Shown one piece after another: positions 35,226 to 44,316 of a DNA stretch of 64,000 nt (position 1 is the first letter of the stretch; the number at the start of each line of letters is the position of its first letter). The position numbers and the translations under genes were made by a program. This DNA comes from Flammeovirga sp. EKP202. Lineage in GTDB: Bacteria; Bacteroidota; Bacteroidia; Cytophagales; Flammeovirgaceae. The notes under the pieces are model-generated. The model searched no databases. It worked only from the letters and a program-made list of their open reading frames with translations, and was not told where the DNA came from. The DNA lies in the NCBI RefSeq assembly GCF_014534745.1, contig NZ_JACVVP010000007.1:156002-220001 (forward strand), read 5' to 3'.

Positions 35226-38200
35226 TTAGAATGTTACTGCAAGACCGAATAATACTTTTCTTGAAATTGGATAAGTACCGAAGTCAATACCTTGAGCATT
35301 GTTATTTTGACTACCCACTTCAGGGTCCATTCCTTCATAACTAGTGAAAGTAAAGAAGTCATTAAGCGATACATATACTCTAGCTTTCTGCATTAACACC
35401 TTAGCGGCAATGTTTGTAGGTAATGTATATCCTAATTGAATTTGTCTGATTTTCAAGTAGCTTGCATCTTGTACTAACAAGTCACTCTTGAAATACTTAT
35501 CAGAACTATAACCTGCTCTAGGATAAGTTGCCACATCGCCATTTTGAATCCAACGATCAGCCGTTACACTTTGTAATCTGTTTGTTGCATTATTATCTGC
35601 TCTTGTGAAACCAATGAAGTTTTGGTGTCCAGTAGCGCCTTGTAAGAAGATATTCAAATCAAACCCTTTGTATGCAGCCGACAAGTTAGCACCGAAAATG
35701 AAAGTTGGGTGTGGAGAACCGATGTTTGTAAGATCTTGATCGTTGATTCTTCCGTCACCGTTCACATCCTTAATAATTGGATCACCGGGAGCAAAATCTG
35801 CAGCATCATCTTGGATGTTATTTGCTTCCATCCATTGAGCGATGTGTGCTTGATCTCTGAAAATACCATCATTTTGATACCCTCTAAAATACCATACTGG
35901 ATGACCTGCTTCGAAGTAAGTAACCGGACCTAACGTTGGTAAATGTACCCCTTCAATTCTTGTTAACCCTTCTGATACTTCTAAAACTTCATTCTTATTG
36001 AATGCACCGTTAATACTTACATCATAGGTAAACTCACGTTCCGAGTTTCTATACCCTAAAATCATTTCAACACCTTCGTTAGATACTGTACCTGCATTGG
36101 CAAAAGGAGCGTTATTACCATATGATAAAGCAGGAGTAGATGGTGTCAATAAATCTTTGGTTAACTTATTATAGTAATCAAAAGTGAAGTATAACTTGCT
36201 ATCAAATGCTCTTAAATCAAAACCAATGTTGGTTTGTTCAGAAGTCTCCCATTTCAAATTAGGGTTCGGTAAAAGTGCTGGTTCTGCTCCTGTAAGTAAT
36301 CCATCATTCGCATCAGGATAGAAAATATTCGTCGTAGTAATCAATGATCTGTATTGATCAACACCTAAGTTTGATAAACTACCATTTCTACCCCAGCTAC
36401 CTCTGATTTTTAAGTAATCAATAGCATCCACTGACCAGAAACTTTCATTGGAAACATTCCAACCTAAAGAGAATGATGGGAATGTACCGAATTGATTATC
36501 TGGAGAGAACAATGAAGATCCATCTCTACGGAATGTCGCTTCGAAGATATATCTGTTATCGTAATCATATGACAAACGACCAAAATACGAAGTCATTCTT
36601 CTTGTTTCATTTCTACCTGTTACTCTATCGTTATCTCTTGAATCCACATAATCTGGATATCTAAATAAGTCATCTTCTTTTACCATATTACCTGATCTAG
36701 TATCAAGGTTACGGTATCTGTTCTCTTGTGATGACATACCCACTAAAGCAGTGATAGAGTGCTTATTGATTTTTGTAGTGTAGGTCGCAAAATTCTCCCA
36801 TAACCAATTGTTCCAGTGTTCTTCATTGGCCGTTACTGTAGGTGCATTGCTTTGTAAGTTGGAGTTGGCCCAAAATGAAGGGTTCCAACTGTTGAAACTT
36901 CCTTGCGTAACATCTAAACCGATACGTGAACTAATTTTCAAACCTTCAATTGGTTTTAAATTCACCATACCTGTAGAAAGCATTTTGTTTTCTTTATAAA
37001 TACCTTTTTCATTCGCCAGACGGATCAATGGGTTAATTACCTCACCTTTTAGGAAATCGTTGTTTGACAATCCATAGTAATTTCCATCATCGTCTCTTCT
37101 TAAAATTTTACCTTCATCCAATTTTTCCTGCATATAAGGAGTCAATTGGTTAGGTGCGTATCGTGCTTCTCCTGTAGGATCCATCATTAAAGCACTGTTT
37201 ACAATACCATTAAAGGCCTCATCCTCAGTAATTGAAGATCTTGTAAAACTAGTTAAAGCTACGTTTGCTTGAACATCGATCCAGTCTTTCAAATTTCTTG
37301 TCACGTTCAAACGACCGTTATAACGTTCATAACTTGCTTTATCTCCACCAATCACACCATCTTGTGAAGTGTAACCAGCACTCAATAAGTAAGATCCTTT
37401 TTCAGAACCTCCTGAGAATGAAAGGTTGTGCATCATCATTGGTGCTTGTTCTGAAGCTGCATCCAGCCAGTTTGTTCCTTGTCCGTGTTCAGCAGGATCT
37501 GGAACATAACCTTTTGAAGGATCGTGTACTTCACGCATGAAAGTGGCATATTCATTGGCGTTCATCATTTGAGGTTTCAAACCTAAACTCTGAATACCAT
37601 ATTGGAAAGAGTAATCGATGCTCGATCTTCCATCTTTATTACCGCCTTTTGTTGTAATGATCACGACACCATTTGCTCCTTCAGAACCATAGATCGCAGA
37701 AGAAGCTGCATCTTTGAGCACCTCCATTGAAGCAATATCTGATGGTGCCAAGAAACTGATGTTTGTCGTTTTCATACCATCAACAATATACAATGGGTCA
37801 CTATTACCATTTGAACTCGCACCACGAATACGAACTTTGATGCCATTACCTGGCGAACCCGATTGAGGAGAGACTGTAACACCTGCTGCTTTACCTTGCA
37901 GCGCTTGTTCTGCACTGATAGCTGAACTTACGATGTCGTCTGCCTCTACACTTGCAATTGCACCTGTCACTAATGATTTCTTTTGGACACCATAACCAAT
38001 GACTACAACTTCTTCTAGTTGTTCTTGATCAATTGCCAATGTCACATCAAAAGTTGTTTGAGTACCAATTGTACGTTCAACTGTTTTGTAACCAATAAAT
38101 GTGAAGATTAGAGCTTCTGCATCATTCGATACATTTAATTTAAATTGTCCATTAAAATCTGTTACTGTACCTATAGTAGTTCCTTTAACTTTAATATTTA

Positions 38201-38342
38201 CGCCTGGTAAAGGTTCATTTCCTTCACCTAAGATCGTTCCAGACAATGCCTTTTCTTGTGCCCATAATTGGGTACTAAAAAGCATCAAAAAAGACATAGA
38301 AATCACCCCAACTATGCTTTTAAAGTTAATTAGTTTCTGCAT
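35226..38342 (-). CDS. SusC/RagA family TonB-linked outer membrane transporter
   Basis: 1038 aa. After the signal peptide (to about residue 28) comes a carboxypeptidase-regulatory-like domain (ALSGTILGEGNEPLPGVNIKVKGTTIGTVTDFNGQFKL) at about 32-115. Then comes the TonB-box-like EEVVVIGYGVQKKSLVTGA, the plug domain to about 240 (ALQGKAAGVTVSPQSGSPG, LYIVDGM, ASSAIYGSEGANGVVIITTK) and a long beta-barrel ending in a C-terminal Phe. It imports oligosaccharides with energy from TonB-ExbBD, paired with the SusD lipoprotein. It is the first gene of the polysaccharide locus. Upstream are spaced direct repeats that may bind a regulator. Confidence 0.97.
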   Translation of the reverse strand: MQKLINFKSIVGVISMSFLMLFSTQLWAQEKALSGTILGEGNEPLPGVNIKVKGTTIGTVTDFNGQFKLNVSNDAEALIFTFIGYKTVERTIGTQTTFDVTLAIDQEQLEEVVVIGYGVQKKSLVTGAIASVEADDIVSSAISAEQALQGKAAGVTVSPQSGSPGNGIKVRIRGASSNGNSDPLYIVDGMKTTNISFLAPSDIASMEVLKDAASSAIYGSEGANGVVIITTKGGNKDGRSSIDYSFQYGIQSLGLKPQMMNANEYATFMREVHDPSKGYVPDPAEHGQGTNWLDAASEQAPMMMHNLSFSGGSEKGSYLLSAGYTSQDGVIGGDKASYERYNGRLNVTRNLKDWIDVQANVALTSFTRSSITEDEAFNGIVNSALMMDPTGEARYAPNQLTPYMQEKLDEGKILRRDDDGNYYGLSNNDFLKGEVINPLIRLANEKGIYKENKMLSTGMVNLKPIEGLKISSRIGLDVTQGSFNSWNPSFWANSNLQSNAPTVTANEEHWNNWLWENFATYTTKINKHSITALVGMSSQENRYRNLDTRSGNMVKEDDLFRYPDYVDSRDNDRVTGRNETRRMTSYFGRLSYDYDNRYIFEATFRRDGSSLFSPDNQFGTFPSFSLGWNVSNESFWSVDAIDYLKIRGSWGRNGSLSNLGVDQYRSLITTTNIFYPDANDGLLTGAEPALLPNPNLKWETSEQTNIGFDLRAFDSKLYFTFDYYNKLTKDLLTPSTPALSYGNNAPFANAGTVSNEGVEMILGYRNSEREFTYDVSINGAFNKNEVLEVSEGLTRIEGVHLPTLGPVTYFEAGHPVWYFRGYQNDGIFRDQAHIAQWMEANNIQDDAADFAPGDPIIKDVNGDGRINDQDLTNIGSPHPTFIFGANLSAAYKGFDLNIFLQGATGHQNFIGFTRADNNATNRLQSVTADRWIQNGDVATYPRAGYSSDKYFKSDLLVQDASYLKIRQIQLGYTLPTNIAAKVLMQKARVYVSLNDFFTFTSYEGMDPEVGSQNNNAQGIDFGTYPISRKVLFGLAVTF

Positions 38343-38715
38343 GTTTTATCTGTGTATAGAAATAATAAAAAGTACTTAAAAAATCCCGGTAGGTAGATTT
38401 TTTATGAGAATCAGTTTTGATTCATTCCATTTTAGTTTGTATAACCTATAAGACTCGCTTTACTTCCTAAGCCATTAAGAGAGCGTGTTGTCAAATAGTT
38501 AATTGTAATTGGATAAATAGTTTATAATCAATTCATAACAAATTAGATTGAGATTCGTAAATAATTCATTTCAATTTTGCTGACGTCATGTTACAATGTT
38601 AGTTAGTTACAATTTTTACTCAAAAAATAATAAATCACATTTTTACACTTCTAATACTACATTTTTACACTAAAAAAATCGCAAAATACTCACTGCTAGT
38701 CATTTAAAAACAAAA
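38343..38715. other. susC upstream region
   Basis: 373 bp without a gene. It must contain the susC promoter, but no perfect TAnnTTTG box is obvious. ACATTTTTACACT occurs at 38637-38649 and again at 38659-38671, and a related ACAATTTTTACT starts at 38609. Confidence 0.5.
38637..38671. promoter_or_regulatory. direct repeat ACATTTTTACACT, 22-bp spacing, upstream of susC
   Basis: Two identical 13-mers start at 38637 and 38659, about two helical turns apart, with a third degenerate copy at 38609. Such spacing is typical of binding sites for dimeric activators. They lie about 295 bp from the susC start, which is rather far. Confidence 0.4.
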
Positions 38716-38750
38716 AAGAGCTTAAAAACAATTCAGTTTTTAAAGCTCTT
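38716..38750 (-). terminator. intrinsic terminator of cinA
   Basis: AAGAGCTT and AAAAAC pair with GTTTTT and AAGCTCTT (one bulge), followed on the minus strand by T6. It lies about 75 bp past the cinA stop. Confidence 0.85.
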
Positions 38751-38824
38751 CAAGATAAATGTTAATCAACATTTAAGTTAACATCTATTTAAAAAAATCA
38801 TTTAACAAAATAATACAGAGGAAA

Positions 38825-40075
38825 TCACTTGTTTAATTCTTCCAAAAGCCATTTCAGAACGGAATTGGTAGTTACCGTCACATTTAATGCTCTGTTGTTA
38901 TAGAGTTGTAATAACTTTGCCTCTGTCTTTTCTTTTGTAGATAACGCTATCCATATAGTTCCTACTGGCTTCTGTTCCGTTCCTCCTGTTGGACCAGCAA
39001 TACCAGTTGTCGCTACTCCAAAGTCCGCATTGTATTTTTCACGAACGTTGTTGGCCATTTGCAGTGCCACTTGCTCACTTACTGCTCCAAAGTTTTTCAA
39101 GCTTTCTGAAGTTACTCCCAGCTGACTCTCCTTGACTTCGTTACTGTAAGACACAATTCCACCATTATAAAAAGCCGATGCTCCTGCAATACCTGTAATT
39201 GTCTTAGCAATATTACCTCCGGTACATGACTCTGCCGTTGCCAGTGTCAAACCTTTCTCTTTGAACAAATCAGCCACAATAAGCTCTATGTCGAGGTCTT
39301 CTTCTGCATAGAGGTTCTCTCCCAACAGTTCTCTTAGCTTTTGTACTTCTAATTCAATCTTCTGAACCAAATCTTCCTCTTCGTAGCTTACCCCAGTTAT
39401 CCTCAATCGAACTTGTCCTAATCGTGGTAAATAAGCCAAACTTAATTCTTCCGGTAAATTGTCCTCCCAATCTTCAATCATCAACGCCAATTTGGATTCA
39501 GGAATTCCCATTGTTCTCAACATCTTATGAACAATAAATGGCGTATGGTATTTTTCCTGCAACTGATTCAGTACATGATTTTCCATCAAGTATTTCATCT
39601 CATGCGGTACCCCAGGCATTGATACAATGGTCTTTTCTCCATTTTCAAACCACATACCAGGAGCTGTACCGACCTTATTCATTAAAACTTGTCCATTGGA
39701 AGGTATATCAGCCTGCATCTTATTTAAAGCCGTCAACTCTCTATTTCTCGCCTTAAAAAGCTCTGCGATGTTATCATAAACTTCTGGTCGATAAGTCATC
39801 TCTACACCAAAGTATTCGGCTATTGTTTTTTTGGTGATATCATCCTTGGTAGGTCCTAAACCTCCAGTGATCAACACAATATCTGCTCTTGATTGTGCTT
39901 CTTCTAGGATATTCAAAATTTCTTCTTTGGTATCACCTATTGAAGTTTTACGTATTACCTTAAAACCTTTTTTGTTAAGTTCAGTCCCCATCCATTGGGA
40001 GTTTGTATCCGTTATCTGTCCATAAAGAATTTCGTCTCCAATGGTAACTATTTCGACGTAAGTGTGCGTTTTCAT
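38825..40075 (-). CDS. cinA: CinA family protein (competence/damage-inducible, NMN deamidase-type)
   Basis: 416 aa with both CinA modules. The N-terminal MoCF-type domain (about 5-170) has IVTIGDEILYGQITDTNSQWMG, LITGGLGPTKDDITKKTIAEYFG and MPGVPHEMKYLM. The C-terminal CinA domain (about 255-414) has TLATAESCTGGNIAKTITGIAGASAFYNGGIVSYSNEVK and GVATTGIAGPTGGTEQKPVGTIWIAL. The C-terminal domain in characterised members hydrolyses nicotinamide mononucleotide; the N-terminal one can hydrolyse ADP-ribose. It is divergent from anmK with 52 bp between the starts. Product identification is secure; the physiological role is likely pyridine nucleotide recycling. Confidence 0.96.
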   Translation of the reverse strand: MKTHTYVEIVTIGDEILYGQITDTNSQWMGTELNKKGFKVIRKTSIGDTKEEILNILEEAQSRADIVLITGGLGPTKDDITKKTIAEYFGVEMTYRPEVYDNIAELFKARNRELTALNKMQADIPSNGQVLMNKVGTAPGMWFENGEKTIVSMPGVPHEMKYLMENHVLNQLQEKYHTPFIVHKMLRTMGIPESKLALMIEDWEDNLPEELSLAYLPRLGQVRLRITGVSYEEEDLVQKIELEVQKLRELLGENLYAEEDLDIELIVADLFKEKGLTLATAESCTGGNIAKTITGIAGASAFYNGGIVSYSNEVKESQLGVTSESLKNFGAVSEQVALQMANNVREKYNADFGVATTGIAGPTGGTEQKPVGTIWIALSTKEKTEAKLLQLYNNRALNVTVTTNSVLKWLLEELNK

Positions 40076-40082
40076 TGCTTTT

Positions 40083-40090
40083 TATATTTG
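40083..40090 (+). promoter_or_regulatory. -7 box for anmK
   Basis: TATATTTG, a perfect TAnnTTTG match, lies 38 bp before the anmK start. The -33 region would fall inside the start of cinA. Confidence 0.5.
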
Positions 40091-40127
40091 TATATGCGAA
40101 ATTAAATGATTCAAATCTGCAACTAAA

Positions 40128-41309
40128 ATGAGTAGTAAAAACAAATTTCGATTAATAGGTGTGATGTCTGGCACAAGTCTAGACGGCATTGACCTATGTT
40201 ATGCTGAATTTTGGAAAGATAGTCAAAAACAATGGCGTTATTCGATGCCACATATTGACAGTGTTGATTATGATGACGATTGGAAAACCAAACTCGACAC
40301 CGCTGAACATCTTTCAGCCCTTGAATATATAAAATTAGACCGAGCTTTAGGTAGAAAGATGGGTATGCATATCAGATCTTTCATCGATAGGAACAATTTA
40401 AAAGTCGATTTTGTTTGCAGTCATGGGCATACAATTTTTCACCAACCCGAAATTGGTATTACCTCTCAGATAGGTCATGGCCCCGCAATTGCAAGATACT
40501 CAGGATGTAATGTCATCAATGACTTTAGAGTTTCAGATTTAGCTTTTCAAGGACAAGGTGCTCCTTTGGTCCCTATTGGTGATCGATTATTGTTTCATGA
40601 ATACCATTATCGGTTAAATCTTGGAGGGATTGGGAACATCTCTTTTGAAGTAAATAATGAAACGATCGCTTTTGATACCTCCCCTGCCAATATGCCTCTC
40701 AATTATTTTATGAGAGAAATTGGGAAAGAGTTTGATGAAGACGGGCAGATGTCTCGCCAAGGAAATATCAATCAACAGGTGTTAGATGAACTGAATCAAC
40801 TTTCTTTTTACGAGGATTTTGAAGTGAAATCATTGGGGAAAGAATGGTTTGTGGATACTTTTTTACCGATCATCACTAAAGTTGAAAGGTTGGAAGACCG
40901 TTTAGCTACTTCCGTTGAGCATACAGCTATTCAAGTAGGGAAAGTGATTGAATTTGCCTCTCAAAAATCAAAACTGCACTTTGGAAAAGAAAAATTGTTG
41001 ATTACCGGAGGTGGTGCTTTTAATTCTCATTTGATTGAAAGAATTAAAGCTCACTGTCCTGATATTGAAATTGTTATTCCTAAAAAAGAAATCATTACGC
41101 ATAAAGAAGCCTTACTTTTTGCCTTTCTAGGTTGTCTACGTCTAAAAAAAGAGGTTAATTGTCTTAAGAGTGTCACTGGTGCAACAATTGATAATTGTGG
41201 CGGCGTGATACACTACCCATTTGTGAAAGAAGAAGAGGAAAGCACTCCCTCATTGACAGACAGTGATGAGATGCCCTCATTTAATAAAATAATTGGTTGT
41301 GGAGGTTAA
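40128..41309 (+). CDS. anmK: anhydro-N-acetylmuramic acid kinase AnmK
   Basis: 393 aa. The start GVMSGTSLDGIDLCYAEF is the AnmK ATP-binding signature. Further motifs are VCSHGHTIFHQPE, VINDFRVSDLAFQGQGAPLVPIGDRLLF with the catalytic Asp, LGGIGNISF, FDTSPANMPLNYF and LLITGGGAFNSHLIERI. It phosphorylates and opens 1,6-anhydro-MurNAc during peptidoglycan recycling in the cytoplasm. Length and motif order are normal, with a slightly extended acidic tail (EEEESTPSLTDSDEM). It is followed 42 bp later by a rhomboid gene on the same strand, and the pair ends at a strong terminator. Confidence 0.96.
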   Translation: MSSKNKFRLIGVMSGTSLDGIDLCYAEFWKDSQKQWRYSMPHIDSVDYDDDWKTKLDTAEHLSALEYIKLDRALGRKMGMHIRSFIDRNNLKVDFVCSHGHTIFHQPEIGITSQIGHGPAIARYSGCNVINDFRVSDLAFQGQGAPLVPIGDRLLFHEYHYRLNLGGIGNISFEVNNETIAFDTSPANMPLNYFMREIGKEFDEDGQMSRQGNINQQVLDELNQLSFYEDFEVKSLGKEWFVDTFLPIITKVERLEDRLATSVEHTAIQVGKVIEFASQKSKLHFGKEKLLITGGGAFNSHLIERIKAHCPDIEIVIPKKEIITHKEALLFAFLGCLRLKKEVNCLKSVTGATIDNCGGVIHYPFVKEEEESTPSLTDSDEMPSFNKIIGCGG

Positions 41310-41351
41310 CGCTATCTATTAATTGTACTCCATGACTACAAATGTCAAATT

Positions 41352-41939
41352 ATGAAAATACAGTATAATGCACCGGTCACATTGACCTTTACTTTTATCA
41401 GTGCAGCCTTTATCACCCTAAAAACTTTTCTCTACATTGACCTTACTGCGTTTTTTTCTGTAGGTGGCTTTGGGAGCATGAGTTTATTTTCTCCACTCAC
41501 CTATTTCAGATTATTTTCACATGTCATTGGTCATGGTAGCTGGGAGCATTTTATGGGTAATTTCACCTACATTCTTCTGTTAGGACCTATTTTGGAAGAA
41601 AAATACGGCAGTAAACAGCTTTTGTATATGATCTTAATGACGGCTTTCGTCACTGGTATGATCAACGCCGTTTTCCTATCTAGCGGACTACTTGGAGCAA
41701 GTGGCGTGGTATTTATGTTCATCTTATTAAGCTCTATCGTCAATGTACAGAAAGGAAAGCTTCCTCTTACTTTTGTATTGATTGTGATCCTATTTATTGG
41801 TCAAGAATTACTTTCTGTTTTTGACGATGATAACATCTCTCAATTAGCACATATTGTTGGAGGTATTTGTGGTGCTATCTTTGGTTTTGGGATTGATAGA
41901 AGATCCACCAAAAAGATTTCACCAAGTAAGCTAACATAA
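41352..41939 (+). CDS. rhomboid family intramembrane serine protease
   Basis: 195 aa with about six transmembrane helices, the minimal bacterial rhomboid form. Motifs are HGSWEHFMGNF near residue 61 (the HxxxN element after the L1 loop), the catalytic serine S117 in GASGVVFM, and the catalytic H167 in LAHIVGGICGA. It cleaves substrates within the membrane; the targets are unknown. The basic C-terminal tail (DRRSTKKISPSKLT) is short. It lies downstream of anmK and before a terminator, so the two are probably co-transcribed. Confidence 0.92.
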   Translation: MKIQYNAPVTLTFTFISAAFITLKTFLYIDLTAFFSVGGFGSMSLFSPLTYFRLFSHVIGHGSWEHFMGNFTYILLLGPILEEKYGSKQLLYMILMTAFVTGMINAVFLSSGLLGASGVVFMFILLSSIVNVQKGKLPLTFVLIVILFIGQELLSVFDDDNISQLAHIVGGICGAIFGFGIDRRSTKKISPSKLT

Positions 41940-41960
41940 GAAACACCATTACCTAATTTT

Positions 41961-41995
41961 AACCCTTGTAAAGATTCTATAACTTTACAAGGGTT
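41961..41995 (+). terminator. intrinsic terminator of anmK-rhomboid
   Basis: A 13-bp perfect stem AACCCTTGTAAAG/CTTTACAAGGGTT with a 9-nt loop is followed by ATTTTTT on the plus strand, 20 bp after the rhomboid stop. Confidence 0.95.
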
Positions 41996-42190
41996 ATTTT
42001 TTGTTATAAATCCAAAAGCACCCCAACCATTACGCTGTTTATACATTGTTATTTTTATAAGTTAAGTACCAAGACAAAATTATTTAATACTAATTCTATT
42101 TATTGTTTTGCGATTACTTCCTTCAAAAAACTTTCAATAGAACCACTATTCATACGTTTTTTAGCGTTGTACTCACAAAAAATAAATTAG

Positions 42191-42227
42191 AATTAACTAT
42201 GATATATTTTTGGCTTAGTACTTAGAA
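42191..42227 (+). repeat. 37-bp intergenic motif, copy 2
   Basis: 34 of 37 bases match 8703-8739, including the perfect -7 box TATTTTTG and CTTAGTACTTAGAA. The next plus-strand gene starts 610 bp downstream. Confidence 0.6.
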
Positions 42228-42520
42228 AACCGAAAAGTGTTTTTTTTCGGAAATGCGATTGAATATTTTGTGTATGAACGTGTTTTAAAAAACGAACTGA
42301 CATGTTCCAAATCTTTACATTATTTAAACTTCTAATCATAGAGAATTAATCTCATACTATATCACTACATTTTGGATAGAGTACTTCCCCACATTACTGG
42401 TAAATGATCTCCTTTACAAGCGGTTTTTATTTGTTTTGTGTGCTCATCTGAAAGTGAACTTAATACACTGTAAACTAAGTTTTTGCCAATTTATACTCAT
42501 CCTTTTATGAAGGATAAACG

Positions 42521-42574
42521 GATGTGTATTATGGCTCGCGAGGAAGTTGCAATGCAACGTCCCTACAGCACTAC
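42521..42574 (+). repeat. dispersed repeat family, copy B
   Basis: Shares ATGGCTCGCGAGG, an AAT-loop hairpin (GTTGC/GCAAC) and CGTCCCTACAGCACTAC with copy A at 33293 and copy C at 54122. The stem sequence differs from copy C but still pairs. Confidence 0.6.
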
Positions 42575-42660
42575 ATTTTAGAAGATTATTATAAAACCTT
42601 TGTCTTTTGATTTGTAATCAGGCAAGCATTTAATAGTATCTTCTTCGGCCTTGAATTTTT

Positions 42661-42693
42661 TGCTTCGTTTTTGTTTCAAAACAAAAATGAAGA
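42661..42693. repeat. inverted repeat CTTCGTTTTTGTTT / AAACAAAAATGAAG
   Basis: A 14-bp arm pair with one mismatch around a 2-nt loop, between copy B and the DUF2490 gene. No T run supports it as a clean terminator, and it may be part of the same repeat element. Confidence 0.5.
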
Positions 42694-42836
42694 AGAAGGA
42701 AGCTTGAAGGTAGGCCCTATAAAATCTAGTAGAAATACGAATTAAAAGTTAACGATAATTTAGTTTACAGTATACTTCATGCAGAACATGTTTCTGCTAG
42801 ACTCAATAAAATAAGAAACTTAACGACGCTACAACA

Positions 42837-43532
42837 ATGAAAAAGATTATCATAACAATGTTGCTATCATTGGCGGCTATTTCTATTTATGCTCAAGATA
42901 CTGGACAATGGGGAGCGGCCTATTTGAAGGTACGCCTTTCTGACAAATTAGGGTATTATGGTGAACATCACCTCCGATACACTGACAAAGGATACGGCTA
43001 TGATTTACATAAAAGTTATAACAGAATGGGTTTGAATTACTTTGTGAATGATAACTTTGACATTGTAGTAGGCCCTGCTATCATTGGGAAATTCAATCAA
43101 GAGATTGAGAGTACAGATGATCCTTATGATCAGACCACTTTAATGGAATACAGAATATGGCATCAGTATTTATACCATCATTATTGGGGTAGAGTCAAAT
43201 TTTATCATCAAGTCCGTATTGAACACCGTTGGGAAGAGAAAGTAGAATATACTAAGTATAGTAATAGGTATCGTTATAAGCTGTATGCATATATCCCATT
43301 GAACAATGACCATATAGAACCGGGGACTTTTTATCTTGTTCCTTCAGTAGAACTTTTCATGCATGACAATCATGAAGAAAGCTTGGAAGACTTCCGTGTA
43401 TACAATGCATTAGGATATAAATTTGATGAAGATATCAGCTTTACTGCTGGACACATGTGGACGTATAATCATACTGCTACTACAAATGTCTTCCGATTTA
43501 CGGTGTATATTGATTTAGATTTAAGAGATTAA
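42837..43532 (+). CDS. DUF2490 family outer-membrane beta-barrel protein
   Basis: 231 aa. The signal peptide ends near residue 19 (SIYAQD). The mature part is rich in alternating aromatic/polar strands: GQWGAAYLKVRLSDKLGYYGEHHLRYTDKG, RMGLNYFVNDNFDIVVGPAIIGKF, RVKFYHQVRIEHRWEEK and a C-terminal FRFTVYIDLDLRD. This is the DUF2490 pattern, an outer-membrane barrel of unknown function in Bacteroidota. Its start is 78 bp upstream of another short envelope gene on the same strand. No ligand can be inferred. Confidence 0.85.
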   Translation: MKKIIITMLLSLAAISIYAQDTGQWGAAYLKVRLSDKLGYYGEHHLRYTDKGYGYDLHKSYNRMGLNYFVNDNFDIVVGPAIIGKFNQEIESTDDPYDQTTLMEYRIWHQYLYHHYWGRVKFYHQVRIEHRWEEKVEYTKYSNRYRYKLYAYIPLNNDHIEPGTFYLVPSVELFMHDNHEESLEDFRVYNALGYKFDEDISFTAGHMWTYNHTATTNVFRFTVYIDLDLRD

Positions 43533-43610
43533 AAAAAATCAGGATTTAATGAGTACAAACTATTTCTGTCACCCTTTACTGAATTAAATATTCAATCAAA
43601 TTATACTGAC

Positions 43611-44204
43611 ATGAAATACTATTATTACTTCCTCCTACTGACCGTTGCATTTTTTGTAGCAACCAATTCTTATGGACAGACCAGAAAAAATTATTCCCAT
43701 AAATATGAAAAACAAAGAAAAGTAAAAAACAGTAAATGGGCTAGAAAAAATAAAAGCATCTACTATAGTTATGCTTCCCTACCAAGAAGGGGGGCCGTGG
43801 TTACTCGCTTACCGAATAATGCGATCGCTTACAATCACAATAAAATAAGATATTCTTATGCTTCTGGTATTTGGTATAGATCGAATGGACGAAATTGGGT
43901 TGTTGCCCCTCCTGTTTACGGTTTTCGAGTAAATAGTTTGCCCGTTGGTTATCAAAGAATAAGAGTTAGAAATAAAGCTTATTACTATTATTATGGCACC
44001 TATTATCAAAAGAAAAATGGCGGTTATGTGGTCGTCGAAGGACCCAAGGATGCTGAAGTGAATTCTATTCCAAAAGGTTATACAACAGTCACTGTCAATG
44101 GGGAGGAATTCTATGAATTGAACGGTGAATACTACATGGCCAGTGTCAATGAAAAAGGAGAAGAAGTTTTGGTATTAATTCCTGAACCATCCTATAAAAG
44201 TTAA
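43611..44204 (+). CDS. secreted DUF6515-like protein
   Basis: 197 aa with a signal peptide (to about residue 22, SYGQT), then a basic, Lys/Tyr-rich stretch at 23-55. Two repeat-like units follow: LPNNAIAYNHNKIRYSYASGIWYRSNGRNWVVAPPVYGFRVNSLP and VGYQRIRVRNKAYYYYYGTYYQKKNGGYVVVEGPKDAEVNSIP, with a third shorter unit near the C-terminus. The alternating Gly/Tyr units resemble DUF6515. The function is unknown; an envelope-associated protein is likely. It probably shares a transcript with the DUF2490 gene. Confidence 0.75.
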   Translation: MKYYYYFLLLTVAFFVATNSYGQTRKNYSHKYEKQRKVKNSKWARKNKSIYYSYASLPRRGAVVTRLPNNAIAYNHNKIRYSYASGIWYRSNGRNWVVAPPVYGFRVNSLPVGYQRIRVRNKAYYYYYGTYYQKKNGGYVVVEGPKDAEVNSIPKGYTTVTVNGEEFYELNGEYYMASVNEKGEEVLVLIPEPSYKS

Positions 44205-44262
44205 TTTAATTACCCTTTATATATATAAGTACTAATTCTATTTTTTTTAGTACCTAAAAACC

Positions 44263-44290
44263 CCAATACTCACATTGTAGTATTGGGGTA
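44263..44290 (-). terminator. terminator between convergent DUF6515-like and sulfatase genes
   Basis: A 10-bp perfect stem CCCCAATACT/AGTATTGGGG with an 8-nt loop and T5 on the minus strand. It may also serve the plus-strand transcript. Confidence 0.85.
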
Positions 44291-44316
44291 TACGATATAA
44301 TATAGGTGAACTATGT

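Larger units (their letters stand above)
41996..42836. other. 840-bp intergenic region rich in repeats
   Basis: No gene is supported. It contains the second 37-bp motif copy (42191-42227), a dispersed repeat copy (42521-42574) and an inverted repeat at about 42661-42693. The DUF2490 promoter should lie near its right end. Confidence 0.6.

Noticed and set aside
44222..44242. TATATAAGTACTAATTC as a third MarR operator
   Set aside because: Only half of the palindrome is present and it lies in a convergent 3' region.
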